Assembly (NCBI RefSeq): GCF_000247815.1
Contig: NC_021678.1
Location: 8,018,874 to 8,082,873 of the forward strand
From: Ficedula albicollis
Lineage: Eukaryota; Chordata; Aves; Passeriformes; Muscicapidae
DNA length: 64,000 nt
Direction of reading: 5' to 3'
Part shown: positions 41,384 to 59,018 of the stretch, one piece after another
Layout: each line of letters starts with the position of its first letter
Position numbering within the stretch: the first letter of the stretch is position 1
Notes under the pieces: model-generated
What the model saw: only the letters and a program-made list of their open reading frames with translations
Told to the model about the DNA's origin: nothing
The model's database searches: none
Translations under genes and position numbers: made by a program

Positions 41384-44300
41384 GCAAAAAAAAGCTGAAA
41401 ACATCTCAAGAACATGTTTGGAGGAAAAAATACTCCCGTTTGGACTTCCTTTGAGTATTTTCTTGCTTTATTTTTAAATCACTTTGCCATTGTGGCCTTC
41501 CTCTGAGTAGCTCAAAGGGTTAACGTGTTAATTAAAGCAAGGTATTCTACTCCTTAAATTATTAATTAAAATAAAAACTGCAGCTGGTGTTTTACAGCAC
41601 CTCGGTCCCAACAGCAGGTTTTAGTCACTTCACCTAAATCAAACATATCATAAAGTTGGCATGAAAATCATATTGTCTGAATCAAACACATCTGGCAAAT
41701 GACACATGCTTTTACCTATAATGAAAATAACAAACTACCTATTATATATGCAGATGCAATTTAAATTGTTTGCTACGCTGATGTCTTCTACCGCTCACAT
41801 TCAGAAGCTAAAAATCCTAATGAAGATTAATGATTAAGATCAAGAGGGAAGAAATTGCTTTCTTCCTTTTCCACTGCTGTTCTAAGTACTGATAACACAG
41901 CCGTGCTGTTTTGCGCTCAGATGACAAAGAGCAGCTTTATATTAAACAGAGTGGGCAACAGATAAGCTTGGCTTCTTGGTTTATAAAGCCTTTACTCAGG
42001 GTTAGTGGTACTTTATACAGTGACTGCTAGGATATCATTAAAGTCCATGAAATCCCAGTGTGGAGTAAGGTCCTGCACAACTCTTTATTAAGTTTTGATT
42101 TATCAGGAGCCCTGCATGTCAGTAGTCTCATAGCTGGGGTGGAGGGGCTGGATGAATTCAGATCTGTCAAATGTACATTGTGATGCTGGAAAACAGCTTC
42201 ACACCCTTCCCTTACCACAGGGAGCAAAGCAGAATTACTGTTGACAGAAAGAAGAGAAGAGAGCAGAGGGGCTCTGAAGAGGCACCTTGATTGCTGGAGC
42301 ATGTGCTGCATACTCCTGGGAAATCAAAGTATAGGGCTCTTCATTAATACTGAAAGCACATATAGCATTCATCAGTTATTATTGATGTCTAAAGTGCATG
42401 CATTACACATGCATATTTTAAAATCTGGAGGCCCACATGCCTATTTCTCAGAGGACCCAGACTGAGCACACAGAGTATGGTGCACTTCCCATCTCATCCT
42501 GATGTGCAGGAAGGTAACCAGGAAGAGAGACCTTACCCTTTGTCCTCTCTTACTCTTCACCCTGAACACAAGTCTCTCTGAATACTGAACCTCATACTAG
42601 AAAGCACCCAAAAAGCACATCAAAAACAACTGGCTGCCCGTTGTATTGAGATTAATTAGTTTATTTGGTAGCCTCATTATATACCTTGAAATATGGGCTT
42701 AGAAATTGCATTATTGCCATATGTAAGAAACACAGTATTTAACATCCACCCCATTCTGACTGATGGTTTTCTATTCTTTTGTAGATAGACATGACTATCC
42801 ATAAATCAATTAAATTAAATCAGTGGCATATTCTCTCAGGCTGGTTTTAATGGTTTAGAAGGCAAACAACTTCAATGCCTGTGATTACATTTCTTGTAAT
42901 GCAACAAACTTTGTCAGCTGTATCAAAGCAGCTTTTCTGAGGCAATGCCATTCTCTCCCTCATCTCCAGATGAGTCTGGAAACACTCCTGCAGTGTATCA
43001 TAAAGGGGGCACACGTGCAGAAGAAGAGAACATTGCTCAGTAAGGCAGATGAGCCCAGAAAATTGAAAGAACACATGCAACCCTTCTCTTTAGCAACACA
43101 GTACTATTCCAGAAAAGTTTTCTTTCTCTCCAGAAAATATTTTGCTATGTAAGGACTGAGAGGATAGCACTCATGGTAATAAACAGTAGTATCTTAGTTC
43201 TCAAGGAAAATAAGTTCCTTTCTCCCCTAAACATCCATAGCCTGCATTGATTAAAAATGTTTTGGTGGGCTTTTTTTGTTTGGTTGGTTTGTGGGTTTGT
43301 TTGTTTCGTGTTTGTTTTTACATCATCAGGAACAGTTTCTAAACCTCTTTATAAAGATACTCAATTTTAAAAGCCTTTCTTTAAAGGGCAAGTTTACAGA
43401 TTCCTACTTCATGGCACGAGATGGTTGATAAATATTTTAGAATGTATTGGAACAACTTTTTTTCAGCAGATGAAATACCATCCTATATATCAGTTAAGGT
43501 GTTAAGAGTGTCTGGTGTGAGAATGAATGCTCTTCTGTCATGGAGACATTTATGTGGGGAGTGGCTATTTTAGATCTGATAGATTTAAATGGAAATGTCA
43601 AAGAGAAAAGTATCCAGATTAAAATTGTTCACAGGATGTTGGAGTTTAATACCCTGAGGCAGAAGAAAAACCCAAACAAGATTAACAAAACATAATAACA
43701 CATTTCAAAAGACCAGACTCAACAAACACTAGAACTGGAGAAGAAAGTCTCCTGAGGTGTTGCTTTAAAGGATAAAAGATACAGAAGTGCTGGCAATTCC
43801 TGAAAGATACCATATCAAAGACACAGATGCAAACTATCTTAACATGAGGAACTATTAAAAGAAATTATAAGAAGCTGCAAGAGCTTCTGCAAGAGCTCTT
43901 TCAGGACCTAGAAAACCAAAATCCTTCTCTTTAAAGAGCAGTGCAGCTATTGGACTAGCTAACTGTGCATACTATAAATGTATGGGAATTGTGCAAGTGT
44001 ACGAGATAAAAAGAATCAAGAAGCAAACAAAAATCCTCCTCACAACACCAACCAATTTAGTTTGCATGACTTGTCACTGCAAAAAGTGATTTGTGTCATC
44101 CCTTGATTGAGTGTCCAGGGCAGAAGATGGGAAAATTACCTTTGCTGTTAGGTGGGTGAGAAAACCTAATGCTGAACAATCATGGCACAGAAATGACAAA
44201 ACCACTGCTCATGTGGGAATGTTGGTGAGAAATTGCTCAAGGTGAAGAGAGTTTTTTTACATGAACAAATGAAGAAGCTCCTAAAGTATTTCAAGAGATT

Positions 44301-46964
44301 AGCAGAGTTGGAGGTCTATGTATGCCCTGTCTGAAGTGAGAGTAATTAAAAAAACAGGTACAGCTTCTTGTAAGTGAGAACAGTGAATTTCAATTTCATC
44401 TCATGGTTTTGCAGGAATGAACTTACTGTGATTGAGTGTTTGCTAACTATTGGCAGTTTTGTGAATACAATTTACTTGTTCTGGCTTCAGGAATGCTCTC
44501 AGAGAGACCCACTGGCAATTTGGAAACCTATGCCATAATATTCACTATGCTACCCTGTAACAGAACCTGCAGGACTTTTAAAATAGGGCCCATTGTTACA
44601 CTAATGGCTCTGACCAGTACAGATAAATGGTATAAAACACATGTTATTTTACAGAGGTTTTGGGTTGGTTTGGTTTGGTTTGCAAGCAGCTGCTTCACTT
44701 CACAATGTCATTAAGATACCTGCCTGAAATGTGGGAAAAAAACCCCAGTGGCCAACCTCTTTAATGGTTCAGACACAGAATTATTTTCAAAAGAGAATTC
44801 TCTATGGATTTTTATTTCTTCCTCCTGTTTTTTGTCTTTAGAGATGATGGATTGAGCTGTTAGGAGATGTCTGAAGCTTTAATGCCATTTCTGTTTGATT
44901 TGCTATAGTAATAGTTATTTTGCTTTCTTAATATCCTGCTATATTAGATAGTATTATCGGTTCATATAAGAATTAAATCAGCTTCTTTAGAGAAAAAAAT
45001 AACAGAAATCTAAGTATCCTATTGAGCAAAAATCTTCTTTTACTTTGTTATGTACTGTTTATCCCTTAGGAGTCTAATAGAAAATCTAACCTGACAAAAT
45101 AAGTCATAGGTGCTATCCATGTAATAAAAAGAAACCTCATCCTACTACAAGGAAGGTGTAAGTCAGGGGCCAGTGGGATTTAATGCATGCAGAAAGCATA
45201 CAGCTACTATGTGGACAGCCAAGGAATACAACCTATATTAATATGAGACTACCTGACCCAAAAGGTGACTCTGTCTGTGCCGAGGAGAGTCTGCTTATCA
45301 AATATCACATTTAAACCAATCCTTCATTCTGATTTAACCATCCTACATTCTGATGGGCTGTCCTGAGGGCTGCTATTCTTGCTAGATTTTTGTCCTTCCA
45401 AAGCAAAAGCAAAAAAAATAAAGATTTTATTATCTGCACAGATGGTAGATTTTGATAATGTTATATCCAAATCATTTTCTTCTCTAAACTGTGCATGCAT
45501 CTGAATTTTAATGCCTCAACCCACCTCAGTCACAGAACCTCTCAGTAACCAGAACAAAGGAAGAAATGTTATGATATAGGTCTCTCAAAAGTCAAGTTGG
45601 AGAGGTGTGGAATCACAAATCTCTTGATTTGCCATTGATCTCCGATCTACACCACATTTTTAGTGGCAAATGGAGAGATGGAATGCAAGCTTGATTTTCA
45701 GCTGTGCATTCTCATTTTTCTCAGAAAAATGTCCCTGGGAAATATTTGCACTTAGATGCTTGCCTGCTTGTTCAATTAGAGGAGTAATTAGGATCCATTT
45801 TAAACCGTGCCTGAACGGCATATGCCAACATTCAGAAAGCTTTTCAAAAGGCTCCAGACTCTGTGGCTCTCCTGGCAGCACCCACTGGGCAGCACCATCA
45901 ATAGGAGTGAAATGAAAAGACAAACAATGGGGAGCTGGAGCACTGGCAGTAGCCCAGTGCCTTGTCCTGAGCAGAGCCTGAAGGCAAATGCTGGCAAGCT
46001 GTGCCCCTGAGCACTGAGCCTGCTGCCCCTGCTGCACAGAGCACTTCCCAGGAAACCTCACCCCATGCTCCAGAGAGGGAATGCTCTGGAAAGGAAATAA
46101 AGTTCTGAGTTGTTACATCTTTCTTGCACTCTTTTTTTTAGCCTTTGTGTTTATGGAGGGACTTAATCTAGTTATTTAATGATTGAAGCTTTTGCTCACA
46201 GGCCTTTAATAATAATCACAATAATTTTTATTTATCATGTTCATTCATACGTGCCTCCTGCCAACACGCCTGAGGTGCTGCACAGACACTGCAAAACATA
46301 ATACAAATTAAACATAACAAAAGTAAATCCAATGAAATATTTAAAAAGACATAAAGAGAAAGGCTGTTTTCAAACATGAGGAATTTCAAGACAAAATTGC
46401 TGTGAATACAGAGGGATTCCAGTGAGGTTCTTGCCACCAACCCTATCAAATCCACTTAACTACAGCAGATGAAATGTTTGTTCATTTCCCTCTGGCTGGT
46501 ATCTTCCAAGTACTTTCTCATTTTATTTTAAAATATTTTGAGATTGCTTCTGTTTTGTATACAACCCAGAAAATCTATCTTTTTTTGATACCTGCAGTGA
46601 TACTATAATATGGTCATTTATGGCCATGATCTTTAGAACAGCTAAACTGACAATAAGCCATATAAGAAAATATTATTATTGCGTTATACAGAAAGAGAAT
46701 GAAGACAGACAGGAGGCTAAGCTTGCCAAGATCACACAAAGCTCATGGTAGAAAAAGAATTTGCACTCAAGTCTTCCAAGTGCCAGCCTATCACCCCGAC
46801 TAAGCTGCTCTGAATCTTCAGCTGTCACCAAAACACAAGAAATTGGGGGATTAAAATACAAATAAGGAAATCTGAAATCATGAAACAACAGCTGATATAT
46901 CATGCATTAAAGCAGATATATCATGCATTTGTATGCAGTCCATGAATGTATATAATACAGCTGC

Positions 46965-47082
46965 CTTTCAAGGCATCATAGCATGTACAAATGTTAAGGA
47001 TCAATTTGATAAAATCTAAAATGACTTTCAAGGCATCATAGCATGTAAAAATGTTAAGGATCAATTTGATAAAATCTAAAAT
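46965..47082. repeat. Tandem duplication, 60-bp unit x2
   Basis: The copies at 46965-47024 and 47025-47082 start CTTTCAAGGCATC and differ by one base (TGTACAAA/TGTAAAAA). Confidence 0.92.
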
Positions 47083-47604
47083 TTAAACTCTTTTGAATTT
47101 GCAAATTGAATACCTTTTTTATGTCCTATTTTTCTTGCATGGTTCTTAACCTCTTGTCAGACAAGCTCTCCTAAACCTGAGTTTCAGAATATCTGTGCAG
47201 CTATTGAACTGCATGTAGTCTGCTTGTTAACAAGAAATGAAGCTGGAATGTAAGCCACTGCTAATTAAACTCATAATTACAAATGGAAGGTTAGACAGCA
47301 GATCCAAGAGCTGTTTGAAAATGCAGTAAGACAAAAGAAGGAACAAACTCACATGTAATAATTCTGCCTTACTTGGCAGACTGACCCATTAGGAGACTCC
47401 TCAGCTGCACACAGTACCAAAGGCAAATATTACAATAGTAGATGCAAATCATTTGGGCTTAAACGAGTTTGTTGAGGATTAGCACAGGCTCTAAACATTA
47501 CCTAGATTTCTTTTTAAAAAAAAATTGAGAATTGATCACTTACAAAGGTAGAACATGGATCACAGCTTCCTAACCTGAGCTCCAAAGTAGTTGCCACCAG
47601 TAGT

Positions 47605-47729
47605 TGCCTTCCCTTTTTCATACTGAACTGGACTGTCTCTCTCCTCTGCCCATAAGGGGCCAGGAGTGCCTTCCCTTTTTCATACTGAACTGGACAATGT
47701 CTCTCTCCTCTGCCCATAAGGGGCCAGGA
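47605..47729. repeat. Tandem duplication, 62-bp unit x2
   Basis: The copies at 47605-47666 and 47667-47729 start TGCCTTCCC and end GGGGCCAGGA. There is a small change around GGACTGTCTC/GGACAATGTCTC. Confidence 0.91.
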
Positions 47730-48234
47730 AATCTGCCTAATTTGTCCCTGCCCTGCCTGTGGACCTCCACAAACACAGAACTCCTGAGATAACCACGACA
47801 TTGCCTTTGTTCCCTGGCTAGGAGGTGGGGCACAGAGAAGATGAGAAGTGCAGGAGGTAATTTGGACAAAGGGATTTAGAAGCAGCATTAAAAGATCAAC
47901 AGGGAGAGGAAGCACCAACCACTAGCAACTGAAACACTGAGGGCAGCCAAGGAAGGTACACGATATTTCCCATCAGCTTTGATCTCCTGAGGGGATAGAG
48001 GTTTTCATGTGAGTCTCAAACTCCCGGTTTGGACCCATCCCCCCACCATGGGACACCAGGATGAATGATGGGCATGCAGGACACATGAGGAGCAAGGAAA
48101 CATGTGCTGTCAAGCCAGACCAGAAATCCAGTGCCTCTTCTTGTTGGCACATTTGAGATGAAGCCCTTGATGTTTTGGGAAAAATCCAAGGAGAAGAATA
48201 GCTTTTCTTTCCAAGTTAAGCATGTTTCTTACTT

Positions 48235-48327
48235 GGGATCTAGATACCTGGACAAAAAAATCCTGTTCAGGATTTACAAAGGGATCTAGGCACCTGGACC
48301 AAAAAAGTTCTGTTCGGGATGTACAAA
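48235..48327. repeat. Tandem duplication, about 46-bp unit x2, more diverged
   Basis: The copies at 48235-48280 and 48281-48327 start GGGATCTAG. They differ at roughly six positions, so this pair looks older than the others. Confidence 0.88.
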
Positions 48328-50292
48328 GTATCTGTCAGGAAACAAATATAGGTGGCAGATCAAAGCTGCTTTCTGCCATTCCTCCTACTCTGGGTATTTC
48401 ACCTTTCTGTGAGCCATGGGAAGCCTCTGAAATTCCCAGCAGGGTGGAATAGCCTTGTGAGACTTGCCGATGGCAGATTTAAAAAGCTAAAAAAAGTATT
48501 CCCTTATCAGCAGGCTTTCATCTGACACGACAATTCTGAAAAATCTGCCTTCCAACAGTTCAACTTCGCTTCAGTGAATGTCTCACCAAGCCCCTTCTAA
48601 TAAATATTGTTTATTATTTCTATGACACACTTGTTTTGCAGTGAAATTGCGGAGGCAGTGATCACTGGGTTGATTGACACCTAGTTATTCAATCAAAAAT
48701 ACTTCTATTTCACCAGTCACAGACCACACATGCCAAATTTGATACTGAAACAACTTCTATTAGGCATTTTGGAGAGGGTTTGGAAAGAAAATCAGTCTTG
48801 TAATGAAAATCTTAACTATGCTGCAGCTACTGCAGCACCATAATACTTATTTCTCTCCTGCTGGCAATTTGGAGGCAGCAGCACTGAACACCAGAGGACT
48901 TCTCTATGGAGGGAGAGATAACAGCAGACATTTACTGAAAGGATGGGGGTTGTTTTCTCTTAACAATGGAAGTGTACTAAGATGGATTTGGTAGTTCTCA
49001 GCTGGTGAGCAAATATTCAGCTCTAGCTCATTGTGGCTCTTCGGGTGGGAAAAATAGATTTCACATAAGTATTCCTTTCTGGGTTCATGAAAGACAGAAT
49101 GCAGGCAAGCTGAGTGGCAGAGTTAGGCAAAAACAGCTACTGCACATCATATGATGTGAAGCCAGTTACAACGGGGAGCCGAGGCACAAGGCCACGATTA
49201 ATTCATGAAAGGCAGTAATTTACTTTCTCAGGAAAAAAATACTTGTTCTAAATCTGACAAATCATTTTATAAGATGTTTCGTCTGAAGAGTGGGGACATG
49301 AAAATCATAGCTCAGAGATGGATAAAGGTTTAACACGAGTTTCTAGAGAAATTATTTCTTTACCCCACCTCCTCTCTCCAAGGCATGTCAGAAGTGATTT
49401 GGGAGCCTAAGCCACAGCATCCAGGACCAATTTTGACATCTCAGGCAATATGAACAATCCACATTGTGGCTGACAACACCCACTAGAATCACTAGCCACT
49501 TACAGCCAAGTAAGGCAGTTTCATATAGGCAGTAAAACTTCTGGCAACTTAAATTTCTTTTGGCATTTATGTTCTGGCACTAGAACTACTCTGCAGATAT
49601 TTTCTTGCTTCTACATCCTCATCTTGTATAAGGGGATGTGATAAAGGAACCTGGGAAGTGGCTGCTACCATTAGGTATAGAAAGGCACTTAATTACTATT
49701 TGTCAGCTGCCATCTCCAGCAGCAGAAGGGTGCCTGAGTTCTATATTGTGAAAAAATTCTGAGCAGTTCCTTTACTCAAATAACTTCTCTCCTCCTCAAG
49801 ATTCTTAACAATGTTCTTTCATTTTAATAAGAAGGGGATTTAAAATCCCTTGTAAATGTTGTAACAGCTCAGACTCAAAGGTCTTCCCTAAAAATCCATA
49901 GTTCTGCTCTTAAACCGCTTTTTTTGGAGATTACTCATGCAATTACACTCCAACTTTTGTCCTCCTCTGAACTTTGCTGAGTTTTGGAAAGTGCTGATTA
50001 GACCAAACGGAAAATTTCTTCTGCAGTGAAAGAAATAGAACCTTCAGAAATTTTTAAGAATATCATTAGTCAAGCTTTCTGGATAGCTATTTGTGTCTTG
50101 CTTTTCAAGAGCAATTTATTCACTGAGCTTAACCTTATTCCCAATACATCCTGGCATCACACACAGATAGTTTTATTCTACATAGTTTCTCATGTTGTTT
50201 CCAGAAATTACTTGGAGTACTTGCTTCTGTTACTGTTAAGACAAAACAGAAAGAGAATTTAAAACCAAAGCTTATTACGGTTTTGGCCTGGT

Positions 50293-50529
<237 letters not shown>

Positions 50530-51336
50530 ATATATCCACACAAAGTATTACATTACAAGTACATTACAAGTACACATTGGCAAGCTACAAACTGGAAATT
50601 GTGTTGAACTCATGTTTAGAAGAAATGGACTTGCATCCTTCTATGCAGAAACCACTGAGACAGCAAAAGCCGTTTTTTAAGTGCCAGCCTCACCTCAGTG
50701 GCAATTCTTCTGTTTCAGGAAGTGAACACAAACATTCAGTGCCAGTCTACCCAATGCCATCCCAAATGAGAGCAGCAGCTTAACTGTGTCACCCTCTAAC
50801 ACCTGAAATCCTTGGCTTAGCACTTTCTAGAAAAAGAACCTGTGCTGCACTGCTACTGCTCCACTCCATCACTACCACATCAAACATGAGATATCAGGCT
50901 CTGACAAGGCTCTAAGCTTGTCAGCACTGAGCGTGAAATTTCAATGGCTCTCTCAGCACTCCACACCAGTGTGAAGGTGGAAATTTTGTCCACATTTTGT
51001 GAGAAAAAAAATTAAAACCTTTAGCCTTTAAATTTGCAGACAAAACCCCCAAGTTATATACACATGCACTAAGTGCAACCAAATAACCAGAAGGACCTGC
51101 ATGACCTCTCTCCTGGAAAAATACAGAATTAAAGTGCCATTGTCCCCTCCATCAGAACTGCTTGAGGTCTATTACACTGAAGGTGAAGAGGGGGAGAGGA
51201 GAGAAAAACAGCCACTGCAAATAAGCAGAGTATTTTATTAGAGAGTTATCTCCTTCTTGCAAGAATGAGTGCTCAAATGGATAATACCTTCCTGTGAAAT
51301 CCAGGTTTCCAGCTTCGTGTTAAGAAGAGGCTCTTA

Positions 51337-53252
<1,916 letters not shown>

Positions 53253-53577
53253 CTTGCTGCACGAAGGCTCCGTACACCACCCAGATGGCGCTGTGCAGCG
53301 TGGAGGACACCGAGGCGCCGGGCTGCGCCCCGCCCTGCGCCCGCACCGCCTGGATGCGGTTCAGCACGAAGATCAGCACGCCCACGATGGGGATGGCCGC
53401 GGCGATGCACGCCCACACCGCCACGTCGAAAGGAGCGAAGAGGGAGAAGATGTTGATTTTCTCCTCGGGCTTTTTGATTAAGATCCCCACGGAATAGTCC
53501 ATGTAGCGCTTGCTGAAGTCCACCACGCTCTCCCGCTCGGGGGTGATAGTGATGGCTGAGATGGCCAGGTCTGCTCT
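53253..53577 (-). CDS. GRID1: GRID1 exon: end of S1, helix M1, pore loop M2
   Basis: The exon has 325 nucleotides: 108 full codons from [18 protein letters not shown] to VYGAFVQQ plus the first base of a Gly codon. The ITITPERE motif near residues 9-16 carries the Arg that binds the agonist carboxylate in iGluRs. [16 protein letters not shown] leads into M1 (about residues 54-73). After a Gly/Ala/Gln linker, [16 protein letters not shown] is the re-entrant pore loop, with two Gln at the Q/R-site region. The linker ([13 protein letters not shown]) is more Gly-rich than the mammalian one that I recall. The exon is strikingly GC-rich. Its acceptor (TTGTCTTGCAG) sits 21 bases from a CGCAT/CGCGT array. 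The donor is AAG|GTACTC. Confidence 0.97.
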
Positions 53578-55769
<2,192 letters not shown>

Positions 55770-57376
55770 CTAGAAAACAAAACGGTATCTTAACTGACAC
55801 CTGAAATGAGACTTTTAGTTTGCTTCTCTGAGCAAAAGGATGTTTTCTGAGTTAATTCTGGGCAATTTGGCAAACATTTTGAGACACTTGTAACCTTCTG
55901 AGGCAAAAATTGTAGGTCACATTGGATAGTGTTAAGTTTCCCAACTAGACACCTCTGCCTCAGCACTATCCTATCCATAGCCTTGTTTTTTATCATAGTT
56001 CTTCAAAAGAAGTAGAAACTCCAGAAGAAATTCAACCCCAGATTTAGAAAGCCATCTTTTATATACAAGGCCTCATCTTTTATCCAGGACACATACTAAA
56101 ACATGAGCTAAAAACACTGCAATTTTGTGAACATTTAAAATTTTGAAAATTTGAAGAATTACTTTCATGGATACTGGTTTCTGGAGTATTTTAATTTAAG
56201 AAGTCTGTTTTGGGACCAAGGAAATGCAGCATTTTATGGTATGTTTCCTGTTGGGGATGGGTGTCCTGCTCTCCTGCAGGGGAATCCCAGGGATGTTGGT
56301 GGCATGGCCACTGCAGCTGGCTGCCTTTGTAGCCTGGTACTGTCACTAAAGGGATCTGCTCACCTCTCAAACCAGCTACAGCATAAACTGAGGAAAGAAA
56401 ATTGAGGGCCAGAGGGATGGCCTCCATGTATATATGTATTCTTAGGTACTGCCTATTTGTACCATGATTCCAAAAAAGAGAACTGAAAACAAAACCCCTC
56501 ATCATATTCTGCAATCTGCAGACTACAATATCTTAGCCAGGAATGAATTCAAGCCCTAATTTGCCCCTAATGTAGCACTTGGCTGACAGGAGCTCTTTAC
56601 CACTCCAGACAGTAGTCCCAAAAGTGTAATGATTTTTTTGGAAAGATGACACCTTTCTAAAAGATATAGTTTATCTCAATGGGAATTTATAAGCTTGATG
56701 CAGGAAACACTTGATTAAATTTTACAGCCTGCAGTGTACAAGAGCCAAGATTAGATTATCGTAATTGGCCCATCTGATCTCAAAATCCATGAAATGCTGG
56801 AAACTGCCTATCCAAACTGGAGGATGGTATCTGGAATGCACCCCTGTGCACTCAGGCCCTGTGCTGCTTCTATGCTTGGTAGGAATTACAATGCAGAAAA
56901 ACAGCATAAGCAAACAAACAAATGCCCTGTATCACTGACATAAAATAATAAAAGGCCATCATGTCTCCTCCTTGCTTATGTAACTGATCATCCAAAACTA
57001 CAGCTGGAGGATGGTATCTGGAATGCACCCCTGCGCACTCAGGCCCTGTGCCGCTTCTATGCTTGGTAGGAATTACAATGCAGAACTGGAGGATGGTATC
57101 TGGAATGCACCCCTGTGCACTCAGGCCCTGTGCTGCTTCTATGCTTGGTAGGAATTACAATGCAGAAAAACAGCATAAGCAAACAAACAAATGCCCTGTA
57201 TCACTGACATAAAATAATAAAAGGCCATCATGTCTCCTCCTTGCTTATGTAACTGATCATCCAAAACTACAGAACTGAAAATGATAGGGGAAAACACTGC
57301 GGGAAGTGCCCCAAATGCTCCGTCAGACGCTTTTAATTTTGACCATGCTGTTTCCTGAGCTCAGAAAGGACCATAC
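55770..57376 (-). other. GRID1: GRID1 intron, about 1.6 kb
   Basis: Roughly 460 bases of this intron, next to its donor, are a three-copy duplication (56816-57272). The rest is ordinary AT-rich sequence with nothing recognised. Confidence 0.9.
56816..57272. repeat. Three-copy tandem duplication, long-short-long layout
   Basis: Copies A (56816-57003) and C (57086-57272) each have an 81-base head starting CTGGAGGATGG and a ~105-base tail (CAGCATAAGC... to ...AAAACTACAG). Copy B (57004-57084) has only the head and differs from the others (CCTGCGCAC for CCTGTGCAC, TGCCGCTT for TGCTGCTT). The array ends 105 bases from the splice donor of the exon at 57377. Confidence 0.94.
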
Positions 57377-57478
57377 CAAGACAGTCACCACTTTGAGTGT
57401 CACTCCCTGCAGGTCGTTGCCCAGCCGTCGCTCCTGCAGGCTGCCGTTCAGCCCCTTCTCAGAGTCCCACGTCGCCAG
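57377..57478 (-). CDS. GRID1: GRID1 exon: linker into the ligand-binding domain
   Basis: The exon has 102 nucleotides: 34 codons in phase 0, [18 protein letters not shown] through LKVVTVL. It encodes the end of the amino-terminal domain linker ([14 protein letters not shown], with a potential Asn-Gly-Ser glycosylation sequon) and the first S1 strand, LKVVTVL, where the ligand-binding domain begins. Acceptor GTTGCAG and donor TTG|GTATGG fit. This is the most 5' GRID1 exon in the window. By counting back from the last exon of a 16-exon gene, as in human, it would be exon 9; this numbering is inference. Confidence 0.95.
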
Positions 57479-57724
57479 CTGCAACAGAGAGCACCGAGAG
57501 GCTGAAGCACTGCCAGGCAGGGCTCCTGCAGCATCTGCCAAACGTCAACAGCAGCTTGACCAAATCCACAACTGATGGAGAGAGGTTGGGAGGTGTGTGG
57601 CTTTTTTTAATGTAGAATCAGAATTAGGGTGATTCAGAGGATAGGCATAAACAAGCACCTTGCCTGAATGTACATTCACTGATGTGTGCAATATAAATGC
57701 TCTATTCTATGCAGTATTTATCAT

Positions 57725-59018
<1,294 letters not shown>

